Part shown: piece by piece, positions 45,171-53,597 of the stretch
How the letters are laid out: each line of letters begins with the position of its first letter
Numbering within the stretch: the first letter of the stretch is position 1
Origin: Heyndrickxia camelliae
GTDB taxonomy: Bacteria > Bacillota > Bacilli > Bacillales > Bacillaceae_C
Reading direction: 5' to 3'
Assembly (NCBI RefSeq): GCF_002844575.1
Contig: NZ_PIQO01000003.1
Location: 62,001 to 126,000 of the forward strand
Length of the DNA: 64,000 nucleotides
Position numbers and translations under genes: made by a program
The notes under the pieces: model-generated
The model's database searches: none
Seen by the model: only the letters and a program-made list of their open reading frames with translations
What the model was told of the DNA's origin: nothing

Positions 45171-45941
45171 TTAAAATCCTTGAATGGTCATTCCGCCATC
45201 TACAAAGATTGTTTGTCCATTCATATATTTACTTGCTTCTGATGCCAAAAATACTGCTGGGCCAACTAACTCCTCTAATTCCCCAACTCTTTTCATCGGA
45301 GTAACAGCCAATATATCTTTTACATACTCTTTATCCTGCAACAATTTTTCCGTTAAGGGTGTTTTGAAATACCATGGACCAATTGCATTCACATTAATAT
45401 TATATTTTCCCCATTCAAGAGCCAACACCTTGGTCATTTGAATTAATGCTGCCTTTGTAGCGGCATAAGCCACACCAGTTCTTAATGCTACATGCCCGCC
45501 TACTGAGGTAATGGTAATAATCTTACCTGCTTTCTTTTCTTTCATATGTCTTCCAACCTCTTGTGAAAACATAAAGGCTGATTTCAAGTTTGTATCCATA
45601 ATTTGCTGCCATTCTTCATCTGTTACATCGAGTGCCTTCGACCTGATATTCATTCCTGCATTATTTACTAATATATCAATACTTCCTGTCTCATTAATAA
45701 TTTGCTCAATTGCTGATTTTACTTGTTCCCTCTTTGTAACGTCTGCTTTCACAATATAAGATTTTTGGCCTAATTTCTCAATTTCTGCAGCAGTTGATTG
45801 TAAATCCGCTTCCGTGCGAGCAATCACCCCGACATCTGCACCAGCCTCTGCCATTCCGATTGCAATAGCCCGTCCTATTCCTCTTCCAGCACCAGTCACA
45901 ATCACTGTTTTACCTTCAAGGCTAAAAGATGGTAAATACAA
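45171..45941 (-). CDS. SDR-family oxidoreductase (FabG-like)
   Basis: A 256-residue NAD(P)H-dependent short-chain dehydrogenase. Cofactor site VTGAGRGIGRAIAIGMAEAGA, NNAG motif LVNNAGMN, catalytic Ser in ITITSVGGH and Tyr-x3-Lys in YAATKAALI, and the family end EASKYMNGQTIFVDGGMTI. Often annotated as 3-oxoacyl-ACP reductase or gluconate dehydrogenase; the true substrate is not evident. Start TTG 45941 after AAGTGTAGG. Confidence 0.9.
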   Translation of the reverse strand: MYLPSFSLEGKTVIVTGAGRGIGRAIAIGMAEAGADVGVIARTEADLQSTAAEIEKLGQKSYIVKADVTKREQVKSAIEQIINETGSIDILVNNAGMNIRSKALDVTDEEWQQIMDTNLKSAFMFSQEVGRHMKEKKAGKIITITSVGGHVALRTGVAYAATKAALIQMTKVLALEWGKYNINVNAIGPWYFKTPLTEKLLQDKEYVKDILAVTPMKRVGELEELVGPAVFLASEASKYMNGQTIFVDGGMTIQGF

Positions 45942-46097
45942 TTCCTACACTTCCCTTCTGTTATAAGTAAATTATGTATTTTTTAATAATTTATAAGATG
46001 ATTGTATCATAAAATAGCGCTAATCCTTAGAAAGTGTAACAATTCAGCCATTATTTTAATACAATAAAATAAATATGTTAAAGTGAGTGACAGCACA

Positions 46098-46241
46098 ATG
46101 GAGAAATATTATTGCGATCATTGCAGAACACTATCTGACACAGCTGGAAAATGTGAAAGTTGCGGAAGGGATATAAATAAAAAGATTGAAATTGAGGTCC
46201 AGTACCAAACAAACGTATGGGCTTTGCCAAAAAGGCAGTGA
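46098..46241 (+). CDS. Zinc-ribbon microprotein, 47 residues
   Basis: A hidden small gene. The product starts MEKYYCDHC and has a second knuckle CESCGRDI, a compact C-x2-C-x9-C-x2-C ribbon, then a beta-strand tail (KIEIEVQYQ). Ribosome site is weak (AGTGAG at 8 bases). It shares the long hairpin at 46270 with convergent ypwA. No family recognised. Confidence 0.6.
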   Translation: MEKYYCDHCRTLSDTAGKCESCGRDINKKIEIEVQYQTNVWALPKRQ

Positions 46242-46269
46242 ACAAGTAAGATTTTCTAAGCTTGTATAG

Positions 46270-46317
46270 AAATTCAGTAAAAAAGAGACCTATTGGTCTC
46301 TTTTTTTACTGAATTTC
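46270..46317. terminator. Long bidirectional terminator overlapping ypwA 3' end
   Basis: A 21-bp nearly perfect stem, AAATTCAGTAAAAAAGAGACC paired with its complement (one extra A/T), 4-nt loop. The stem includes the last four codons of ypwA. Confidence 0.9.
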
Positions 46318-47832
46318 TAAAGGTAAATCGTATACCTTTGTATATTTATCTTTTAAATAATCGATTAAATATTTTGCATTTAAACCTTCACCTGTAACAT
46401 CTTGCAAAATTTCAAGTGGTTTCTTTAATTTTCCATACTGATGAATGTTTTTAGTAAGCCACTCGCGAATTGGCGATAAATTTCCTTCTGCTAATAATTC
46501 ATCAAAGTTAGGTATAGCTTTTAGCATGCTATTCTTAAATTGTGCTGCGTACATATATCCAAGTGCATAGGAAGGAAAATACCCGAAATCTCCACCCGAC
46601 CAATGCACGTCCTGAAGAACCCCTTCTCTGTCATTAGCAGGACGAATTCCTAAATATTCTTCGTATTTATCATTCCAAATTTGCGGTAAATCCTTTACTT
46701 CAATCTCATCATTAAACAAACCCTTTTCGATTTCGTAACGAATGATAATATGAAGTGGATATGTTAACATATCCGCTTCTATTCTAATAAAGGATGGTTT
46801 AGACTCATTAATAGCCCTATAAAAATCTTGCAGCGAAACGGTATCATATTCCCCATTAGCATATTCCTTCAATAAATCATAATTATGCTTCCAGAATGAA
46901 AAATCACGACCAACAAAATTTTCATAAAAAAGGGATTGTGATTCATGTATTCCCATAGAAGTTCCACTGCACAACGGAGTTCCAATCAAATCTTTGGATA
47001 TATTTTGTTCATAAAGCGCATGACCACCTTCATGAATAGTGCCAAAAACCGCAGTTCTCCAGTCGTTTTCGTCATATCTTGTAGTAACCCGCACATCCCC
47101 CGGGTTTAAACCGGTTGCAAAGGGGTGTATTGTCTCGTCTAATCTTCCGGATTTAAAATTGTAACCCATTTGATCTAGTATTTTCAAGCTGAAATCCTTT
47201 TGTTTTTGCTTAGGAAAGGACTCAAATAAGAACGAAGTCTCCGGTTTATTTGGAGAGTCAGCAATCTTTTGTACCAGCGAGACAATAGCATCTCTCACTT
47301 CGCCAAATACTTTATCCAAGACCTCCACTGTTATCCCAGGTTCATACATATCTAATAATGTATTATATTTATTACCTTCGTATCCCCAATACTCAACAAA
47401 TTTCTTCTTATATTCCACGATTTTCTCTAAATAAGGCTGAAACATTGCGAAATCAGCTTTTGCTCTTGCTTCCTCCCAAACACTTTCCGCCTTTGACTGT
47501 AATACAACATATTCCTGATATTCCTTTGCAGGAATCTTTTTATTTAAGTCGTAGTTTTTCTTGCATTCCTCTAATGTTTTCTTTGTAATTTCAGATAATT
47601 CTTCAGATACACCTGATAAACTAGCAATATAAGCAGCCATTTCTTCTGAAGTGGACATTTTAAATAGTTCAGATGAGAGTACCCCTATAACCTCTGAGCG
47701 TTGTTCCACTCCGTTTTTCGGTGCGCCAGTTCGTAAATCCCAAAAAATTAAACCTAGTGCTTCCCCGTATGCCTGCATTTTTTTTACATAATCCAAGAAT
47801 TCCTTTTCAATTTCACTTATATGGTCACTCAT
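46306..47832 (-). CDS. ypwA: Metallocarboxypeptidase YpwA (M32)
   Basis: Zinc-dependent cytosolic carboxypeptidase of the thermostable Taq carboxypeptidase family. 508 residues, family length. Zinc site HEGGH in GTIHEGGHALYEQ, downstream Glu in MGIHESQSLFYENFVG, and the signatures DVRVTTRY and RIEADMLTYPLHIIIRYE, VHWSGGDFGYFPSYALG are present. Start ATG 47832 after GGAGGT. Neighbours ypwA-ypvA-ypsC match B. subtilis. Confidence 0.95.
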   Translation of the reverse strand: MSDHISEIEKEFLDYVKKMQAYGEALGLIFWDLRTGAPKNGVEQRSEVIGVLSSELFKMSTSEEMAAYIASLSGVSEELSEITKKTLEECKKNYDLNKKIPAKEYQEYVVLQSKAESVWEEARAKADFAMFQPYLEKIVEYKKKFVEYWGYEGNKYNTLLDMYEPGITVEVLDKVFGEVRDAIVSLVQKIADSPNKPETSFLFESFPKQKQKDFSLKILDQMGYNFKSGRLDETIHPFATGLNPGDVRVTTRYDENDWRTAVFGTIHEGGHALYEQNISKDLIGTPLCSGTSMGIHESQSLFYENFVGRDFSFWKHNYDLLKEYANGEYDTVSLQDFYRAINESKPSFIRIEADMLTYPLHIIIRYEIEKGLFNDEIEVKDLPQIWNDKYEEYLGIRPANDREGVLQDVHWSGGDFGYFPSYALGYMYAAQFKNSMLKAIPNFDELLAEGNLSPIREWLTKNIHQYGKLKKPLEILQDVTGEGLNAKYLIDYLKDKYTKVYDLPLEIQ

Positions 47833-47910
47833 GTATGTACCTCCAATTTAAAATTCCGGCTCTTTCATTTTATCATATTGTTCTGAAAAGGGAGAACAAT
47901 TAGTTTCGCA

Positions 47911-47957
47911 AAAAAACTTTATATAAAATAGAGCAATCATTTTATATAAAGTTTTTT
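47911..47957. repeat. 19-bp perfect AT-rich inverted repeat upstream of ypwA
   Basis: AAAAAACTTTATATAAAAT (47911-47929) and its exact complement (47939-47957), 9-nt spacer. It may be a second terminator after ypvA or a regulatory palindrome for ypwA, whose start is 79 bp away. Confidence 0.6.
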
Positions 47958-48029
47958 AAAGTAGAGTGACGATATGGATGATGTTTTCCAATAACAAAGT
48001 TAGTTGGTTGTATAAAATTTTCATCATAA

Positions 48030-48058
48030 AAAAAACCCTCCCCATTAATTGGAGAAGG
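48030..48058 (-). terminator. Terminator of ypvA
   Basis: AACCTTCTCC / GGGGAGGGTT with two wobble pairs and eight T's on the minus strand; it overlaps the last codons of ypvA. Confidence 0.85.
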
Positions 48059-49979
48059 TTGCTTCCACAGGCAAAATAGCCTTAATATATTCCATTATAA
48101 TTTCATTTTCTGCTTTCTTTAACCACAGTTGGATGTTTCCGCTATCGCTGGAGCTACGGATTAGCCGTCCAATCCCCTGCTTTAATCGCAATAACATATA
48201 AGGAAGATCCACATCATAAAATGAGTTGTCACTATTTTTTCGCTTTGCTTCAAACACAGGATCATGCGGAGGAAAAGGTAATTCATTAATGATTACATTC
48301 GACAACGATGGTCCTGGTATGTCCAACCCTTCCCATAAGTGATACGAACATAGGACGGTTTCTTCATTATTCTGGAACTGTTCAACGAGCCTACTTATTT
48401 CTCCATCACCTTCAAAAATAATGGGGAAAGGAATATCATTTTTTTGTTGTATATATTTTTTAAACTCTAGCATGGTTTCATTTGTATTAAACAGAATTAA
48501 TGTTTTACCATTTGCTATTTTAATAGAATTAACATATTCAGCCCATTTATGTACTTTAGGGTAATGATCCTCAATATGAATAGAAATATTCATTTGTTGA
48601 GAATAGTCAAATGGGGATTCTACCCTTAAAGATAAATATTCATTGATACCAAGACTTTTGCAAATATAAGAGAAGTCCCCTTCATTTGAAAGTGTCGCCG
48701 AAGAGAAAATATAAGGTATATTCTTAGAGAATACCTCTTCACGTAGGATTTCTTCTACTAATCTTGGCATTATAACTAGTGTATGGTAATTATCGGTCAT
48801 TTCAAACCATGCAATCCCGTTTTTATCCTGAATAAATAATTTTAAAGAATATAATATTTGCTCCAGATACTCTTCCACAATTCGTAGGTCATATTCATTT
48901 AATACAAACAATTCACTTTCATATACAAATTGCTCTGTTAACTGATTAATTAAATGATACAGTGTTCTAGCACTATCCATTAATTCATCGGTTTTATTGA
49001 TTTCGTATCTCTCTGATCCTCGTACCTTTATAGCTTTCCGGCTAATGAAATGAAATAATTTTTCACTTTCATATAAGACATTTTCCATCATATATAGAGT
49101 TTCCTCACGAACATCATTGCTCATCAATCTATTCAATAATGTTTCGAGAGTTTCTGAAGTAAATTTGTATGTTAACGCTTTTTGACATGCATATTCCAAT
49201 AAATGTCCTTCATCAAAGATAACGCAGCTTACTTCCGGAAGCAGAGGTCTTTGCCCCTCTCGTTTCCTAGAATCTTTCGTCCATATATGCTCCATATAAA
49301 AATCATGCGAACAAACTATTATATCAGCGGCATCGCGATAATATTCTCTGTGCAATGTCTGTCCACAACGATGCCTCAACTCACAGGAAAGACAATCCTG
49401 AAGAGAATCCCATGCAATACTTTTCCATTCATCTTCCGTTAAGAAAGGATAGTCTTTTCGATCACCATACTTTTCAAACTTTTGCATGGATCCCTGGCTT
49501 TGCACAAAGCGAGGGAGAGTATCATAAACGGATGATATTCCTTCGGTAGCTTTTTTTCCTACCTCCAGATCTAATTTCTTCAGACATAAATATTGGTCCC
49601 TTGCTTTAGCTAGCCTCACATCGATTTCTAATTCAAGTGCATCTTCTATTTTTTTTATGTCTCCTTCTTTTTTAACAAGCTGCTCTATTAACGATTCATC
49701 CGCACATGCTATGAGGGCAGGCTTCCCTGTATATCTTGCATAGCATAAAGCATATAATAAATACACAATTGTCTTTCCTGTGCCTACACCAGCTTCTGCA
49801 AACATTATTTTTTTTTCTTTAAATGCCTTTTCTAATTGGAATGCCATATATATTTGCTCATCACGTAATTCAAAACCTTTTTCGGGGAGTAAATCATAAA
49901 AGACATCTCCAATCCAGTCCCCTAAACGATCATAAAACGAATCTGTTTTCGTAAGTAAAAATGGTAATGGTTGTTTCAT
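48045..49979 (-). CDS. ypvA: DinG/XPD-type ATP-dependent helicase YpvA
   Basis: Superfamily 2 helicase of the XPD/DinG type, 644 residues. Walker A FAEAGVGTGKTIVYLL, DEAH-type box IFDEGHLLE, motif VI QGIGRLIRSSSDSG and motif V CSYHLWEGLDIPG. Four cysteines for a [4Fe-4S] cluster are recognisable (CLKK, DCLSCELRHRC). Family members unwind DNA with 5' tails in repair or replication. Start ATG 49979 after GGAGG; the TTG at 49994 is inside the ribosome site region. Own terminator. Confidence 0.92.
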   Translation of the reverse strand: MKQPLPFLLTKTDSFYDRLGDWIGDVFYDLLPEKGFELRDEQIYMAFQLEKAFKEKKIMFAEAGVGTGKTIVYLLYALCYARYTGKPALIACADESLIEQLVKKEGDIKKIEDALELEIDVRLAKARDQYLCLKKLDLEVGKKATEGISSVYDTLPRFVQSQGSMQKFEKYGDRKDYPFLTEDEWKSIAWDSLQDCLSCELRHRCGQTLHREYYRDAADIIVCSHDFYMEHIWTKDSRKREGQRPLLPEVSCVIFDEGHLLEYACQKALTYKFTSETLETLLNRLMSNDVREETLYMMENVLYESEKLFHFISRKAIKVRGSERYEINKTDELMDSARTLYHLINQLTEQFVYESELFVLNEYDLRIVEEYLEQILYSLKLFIQDKNGIAWFEMTDNYHTLVIMPRLVEEILREEVFSKNIPYIFSSATLSNEGDFSYICKSLGINEYLSLRVESPFDYSQQMNISIHIEDHYPKVHKWAEYVNSIKIANGKTLILFNTNETMLEFKKYIQQKNDIPFPIIFEGDGEISRLVEQFQNNEETVLCSYHLWEGLDIPGPSLSNVIINELPFPPHDPVFEAKRKNSDNSFYDVDLPYMLLRLKQGIGRLIRSSSDSGNIQLWLKKAENEIIMEYIKAILPVEATFSN

Positions 49980-50037
49980 CCTATCCTCCAACACCTTTAT
50001 ATGTTAATTGTCTATTATAAGCTTCCATCAGCAAATG

Positions 50038-50066
50038 AAAACGCAAGTGCAAACTTACACTCGCGT
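50038..50066 (-). terminator. Terminator of the small gene at 50067
   Basis: ACGCGAGTG / CACTTGCGT with one mismatch and a T-rich tail on the minus strand. Confidence 0.75.
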
Positions 50067-50240
50067 TCATAATGCTGGTCTGTCTTTTTCCAATGTGTAC
50101 ATAATTGCATCATTCAATGTTTCTTTTGCTTCCATTAAATGTTGTAACGCCAAACCAGACGGTGGTTCTTGAGCACTTACCGCATCATAGGTTTGCTTCA
50201 GTGCTTTTGAAATGGCTTCGAAGTCTAAAGTATCTTTCAT
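50067..50240 (-). CDS. Small acidic helical protein, 57 residues
   Basis: A hidden gene with a plain ribosome site (GTGAGG at 9 bases) before ATG 50240 and a terminator directly behind the stop. The product is amphipathic-helical: DFEAISKALKQTYDAVSAQ, then PPSGLALQHLMEAKETLNDAI. No Cys, no membrane segment. Lies between ypsC and ypvA on the same strand, 72 bp after ypsC. I do not recognise it. Confidence 0.72.
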   Translation of the reverse strand: MKDTLDFEAISKALKQTYDAVSAQEPPSGLALQHLMEAKETLNDAIMYTLEKDRPAL

Positions 50241-50312
50241 CAACAATTCCTCACCCCAATTGGAAATATACGTACAGTATACTCTGGAAAGGAATGTATC
50301 ATACCATCATTT

Positions 50313-51452
50313 TTATTGTTTTGGAGGTTTAGGGCCCCAGAATTGATATAAATCTGTTCGGATAAATCCATTAAATAATTTTCGTTTCTTGGTAGCCTTT
50401 TTGCCATATACTTCTTCAAATTGTTCATAAGAGGTTAATATATAAACGGACCAGGTATCTAATTTCGAAAACGTTCTACCCATTTCCTCATACATTTTTT
50501 CCACTTCTTTGCGGTCTCCTAAACGTTCGCCATATGGAGGATTCCCCACAATAACTCCAAACTCATCATTAGAAGTAAAGTCGGTTACCTGCATTTGTTT
50601 AAAATGAATCAGGTCACCAAGTCCAGCCTCCATTGCATTCCCTTTCGCAACATGAACCATTCGATGGTCAATGTCTGAACCGATAATATTTAAAGGCTGA
50701 TCATACTTGGCTAGATCTTCTGCTTCAATTCTTGCATTATCCCATACAGATTGGTTCATCCACGACCAAGTTTCAGAAATAAATTCACGGTTAAATCCCG
50801 GAGCAATATTTTGGCCGATTAAAGCCGCCTCAATTGGAATCGTTCCAGATCCGCAAAAAGGGTCACAGAATGGTTTATCCGGCCGCCAATTTGTCAATTG
50901 AATTAAAGCTGCAGCAAGTGTCTCTTTTAGAGGTGCTTCCCCTTGATCCACACGGTAGCCCCGTTTATGAAGTCCTGCTCCACTAGTATCAATTGTAATT
51001 GTGGCAACATCCTTAAGTAGAGAAAGCTCCACTTTAAACAATGGGCCCGTTTCCTCTAACCATGATGATTTTTTATAATGCATCTTCAGTTTTTCCACTA
51101 TAGCTTTTTTCACAATAGCTTGACAGTCAGGTACACTAAATAGTTTTGATTTGACTGATTTCCCTTGGACAGGAAATTCTGCATCAACAGGTAAATAATC
51201 CCCCCAATTTAACGCCTTGGTTTTCTCGAATAATTCATCAAAGGTATATGCTTTAAATTCGCCTACCATTATTTTAATGCGATCGGCGGTTCGCAGCCAA
51301 AGATTGCATCTGGCAATAGCAGATTCATCTCCTTGAAAAATTACTTTTCCATTCTCAACCTTTGTTTCATAGCCGAGTGCTTTTACTTCTTTCGCCACAA
51401 TTGCTTCTAATCCCATTGCTGCTGTTGCGATGATTGTATATTGTTTTGACAT
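50313..51452 (-). CDS. ypsC: THUMP-domain rRNA N2-guanine methyltransferase YpsC
   Basis: RNA methyltransferase of the RlmL/YpsC group, 379 residues, probably modifying 23S rRNA guanine. N-terminal THUMP/ferredoxin-like domain (GLEAIVAKEVKALGY), then a Rossmann domain with DPFCGSGTIPIEAALI, GSDIDHRMVHVAKGNA and the catalytic NPPYGERLG. Start ATG 51452 after AAGGGTGA; the in-frame ATG at 51533 would run through the rnpB terminator. Same neighbours, rnpB and gpsB, as in B. subtilis. Confidence 0.93.
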   Translation of the reverse strand: MSKQYTIIATAAMGLEAIVAKEVKALGYETKVENGKVIFQGDESAIARCNLWLRTADRIKIMVGEFKAYTFDELFEKTKALNWGDYLPVDAEFPVQGKSVKSKLFSVPDCQAIVKKAIVEKLKMHYKKSSWLEETGPLFKVELSLLKDVATITIDTSGAGLHKRGYRVDQGEAPLKETLAAALIQLTNWRPDKPFCDPFCGSGTIPIEAALIGQNIAPGFNREFISETWSWMNQSVWDNARIEAEDLAKYDQPLNIIGSDIDHRMVHVAKGNAMEAGLGDLIHFKQMQVTDFTSNDEFGVIVGNPPYGERLGDRKEVEKMYEEMGRTFSKLDTWSVYILTSYEQFEEVYGKKATKKRKLFNGFIRTDLYQFWGPKPPKQ

Positions 51453-51504
51453 ATTTTCACCCTTATACGGTTCTCTCTTTACTTGATATGTAAATTTAAG
51501 CATA

Positions 51505-51531
51505 ATAATAGCTCTCCTACAAGTGGAGAGC
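51505..51531 (-). terminator. Terminator of rnpB
   Basis: GCTCTCC / GGAGAGC, a perfect 7-bp stem with a 7-nt loop and TATTATTAT tail on the minus strand. Confidence 0.8.
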
Positions 51532-51552
51532 ACAATTATATTCGTATTAATA

Positions 51553-51962
51553 CCAAAATAACGTTCTGTAAGCCATGTTTTGTACCATTGTACTACAAGC
51601 GATTGGTATTATCTCGTACTCCGGTGGTAATCATCTATCTCCAAGCATATTTACTTGTCTCTTTCTTCGTTCATTTCCTCAGAAAGAGTGCCTCTACCAT
51701 AATTTGAGTTTCTCGCTCGCGGGGTTTACCTCGTTCCACCCTTGAAATTTCTCTCAAGGCTACGTCACTGTGGCACTTTCAAGGTAGTCATTCCATATCC
51801 TAAAAGGACTTAGGAATTTTCCCTGCCGTCAGACTAAACATTAGCCTGCCCTAGCTTATGACTTCGCTAGGCACGATCACTACGGGCATCTCAGCACCGT
51901 GCGAGCATGGACTTTCCTCTACAACAAAAAGTTGCAGCGATTACCCGAACGTTATTTATCAG
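51553..51962 (-). ncRNA. rnpB: RNase P RNA, class B (Bacillus type)
   Basis: Catalytic RNA that cuts the 5' leader from tRNA precursors, about 405 nt. On the minus strand I read CGTTCGGGTAATCGCTGCA (P1/P4 5' half), GAGGAAAGTCCATGCTCGCAC, GCATGGTGCTGAG-like P5-P7 elements, CCTAGCGAAGTCATAAGCTAGGG, CTGACGGCAGGGAAA, GAAAGTGCCACAGTGACG, GTGGAACGAGGTAAACCCC and GATAGATGATTACCACC. The ends close as P1, AATAACGTTC with GAACGTTATT. Placed between ypsC and gpsB as in B. subtilis. Exact ends are +/- 10 nt. Confidence 0.95.
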
Positions 51963-51979
51963 CTTAACGCCGCTTTACT

Positions 51980-52008
51980 ATTATAATTAACTTTTCCCTG
52001 ATTTTCAA
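51980..52008 (-). promoter_or_regulatory. Sigma-A promoter of rnpB
   Basis: Minus strand TTGAAA (52003-52008), 17-bp spacer, perfect TATAAT (51980-51985), predicted start near 51973, close to the mature 5' end. Confidence 0.85.
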
Positions 52009-52029
52009 CTTGTAAAATTATCCAGTTGA

Positions 52030-52350
52030 TTAATCATTTAATTTACTGCCAAATACATGCTTTTCCAAATTAGATAATCTTTTTAAAATATCAAAATTAG
52101 TAGTTCCTGTAGTTGGCTGCAATGGTTGTGATGGCTGCTGTCTCCGATATGATGAAGAATCATCAGCTTGTTTCTTAAGTCGCATAATTTCATGTTGTAG
52201 ATCCTCTATTGTTTGATGGAATGTTTCATAATCTTTAATAATTAAGTCTAAAAATTTATCTACATCCTCAGGCTTATAGCCCCGAACAGAAGTTTTAAAA
52301 TCTTTTTCCAATATATCTTTTGCAGTTAATTTTATTTTATCTGATAACAT
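52030..52350 (-). CDS. gpsB: Cell-cycle regulator GpsB
   Basis: Cytosolic DivIVA-like coiled-coil protein that shuttles PBP1 between side wall and septum. 106 residues: N-terminal lipid/PBP-binding domain ([28 protein letters not shown]), coiled coil (38-72), Gln/Pro linker, and C-terminal trimer helix ([16 protein letters not shown]). Start ATG 52350 after GAGGTGGTG. Its partner PonA is encoded 8 kb away in this window. Confidence 0.95.
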   Translation of the reverse strand: MLSDKIKLTAKDILEKDFKTSVRGYKPEDVDKFLDLIIKDYETFHQTIEDLQHEIMRLKKQADDSSSYRRQQPSQPLQPTTGTTNFDILKRLSNLEKHVFGSKLND

Positions 52351-52429
52351 TTCAAACACCACCTCGTTTATGCACAAAGCTTTTATTTTATTTTTTCAAA
52401 TATCGATTTGTTTGTCAATTTATATCGTA

Positions 52430-52984
52430 CTAGTAAGAATTCCATTGCTCTTCTTCCATTATAGATTGCAAATCATTAAAATCAATGGTTCTTATATCAT
52501 AAGAATTCTCTTGCTTATATTTTTTGGCTTCATCAAAAAGATACTTAGGTGATCCACTATTTTGCTCATCATAGACTATGAGTAGTCCATCACTTTTATG
52601 AAGAAATATTTTGTTTTTATTCTTAAATGCTTGTGGATTTTGATATGGTTGTTTAGAGATGGATTCCACAAAATCTGCTTGTGCCAGTACCATTTCATAT
52701 ATTTCCTTATTATTTTCATTCCATTTTTCTTCTTGGTTAAGGAAAGGGGTTAATACTGCTAACTTTAAGTCAGGGTATTCATTTTGGAGGTCCAAAGCTA
52801 CTTCCGCTGCCCAAAGTTCAACCCCTAATTGACCGGAAATCAATATCCACTCTAAGCCGTCTTCCAAATATCGTATTATCTCTTTATTTAAAGCCATTTT
52901 TATATATTTTATAGCTTGATGGTTGGCGGAGAAAATTCCTAACTCAAATGGTTTATAACCCGAAATACATAGAACTTTCACCAT
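52430..52984 (-). CDS. ypsA: YpsA (DUF1273, SLOG superfamily)
   Basis: A 184-residue protein of the SLOG/Rossmann superfamily, related to sensors of nucleotide or ADP-ribose-type ligands. Family features: [48 protein letters not shown] and [15 protein letters not shown]. In B. subtilis and S. aureus it influences cell division. Start ATG 52984 after GGAGAAAAC. Located next to gpsB as in other Bacilli. Confidence 0.92.
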   Translation of the reverse strand: MVKVLCISGYKPFELGIFSANHQAIKYIKMALNKEIIRYLEDGLEWILISGQLGVELWAAEVALDLQNEYPDLKLAVLTPFLNQEEKWNENNKEIYEMVLAQADFVESISKQPYQNPQAFKNKNKIFLHKSDGLLIVYDEQNSGSPKYLFDEAKKYKQENSYDIRTIDFNDLQSIMEEEQWNSY

Positions 52985-53011
52985 ATGTTTTCTCCTTCAT
53001 TTATGTAATTG

Positions 53012-53041
53012 AAAACAAGGATGATGAATCATCCTTGTTTT
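53012..53041. terminator. Bidirectional hairpin upstream of ypsA
   Basis: AAAACAAGGATGAT / ATCATCCTTGTTTT, a 14-bp perfect stem with a 2-nt loop. It lies 28 bp before the ypsA start and ends transcripts coming from the right. Confidence 0.85.
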
Positions 53042-53159
53042 GCACATTTTATAGGTTCTGACGCAATCATAACTCCATTCATGTTCATAATACATAAAAA
53101 AGTTATGATAAAACGCTGCTACATGACGCCTATTTTAAAGGGAATAATGATTATTCTCT

Positions 53160-53255
53160 TTATAAAAATGTATAAAAGCTATCTTTTAAACTAGAGAAGA
53201 GTACTGCCGTTAAACCAACAATAACAAAGAAAATAACCAGCAATGTCCGATACAT
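53160..53255 (-). CDS. Possible 31-residue membrane microprotein
   Basis: MYRTLLVIFFVIVGLTAVLF is a clear single membrane helix, followed by SSLKDSFYTFL. A GGAGG site lies 14 bases before the ATG, which is long; a shorter spacing would need a non-standard start. A hairpin at about 53137-53161 follows the stop. Only these two signals support it. Confidence 0.4.
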   Translation of the reverse strand: MYRTLLVIFFVIVGLTAVLFSSLKDSFYTFL

Positions 53256-53597
53256 TTGATTGATCCTAACCTCCACTTATTCATTGCAAACAATATGTGT
53301 ATTACTAAAATCAAAAGAAAGAACCTTTTATAAGGTTCAAAAAGAAGTAGCTAAAATATTAATCTTATATTGTTTAAAGCAACTAAAATCCTGCTTTTTA
53401 ATAGAGACGAATAAACGCTAATTTAAGTTTCACTTTATTTTACAATGAATAATATTTCGACACAATCTATCAAACTGAATAAAAATATGATTTTTTTATG
53501 ACAACATTGTAGGATATTGTCATTTTTTAATCATAAAAATAAAACATCGGTCGAAATATGCGCTTCCCCAGGAAATAGAATATTAGAAATAATGCCA
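53256..53597. other. 342-bp intergenic region without recognisable gene
   Basis: AT-rich. Contains two hairpins: GAACCTT / AAGGTTC (53321-53338) with a T-rich tail on the minus strand, and TGACAA / TTGTCA (about 53500-53523) next to T runs. Either could end a transcript from mrfB. A TTGTGT-N17-TAAAAT promoter-like pair lies on the minus strand around 53440-53470. No open frame with a ribosome site was found. Confidence 0.4.
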
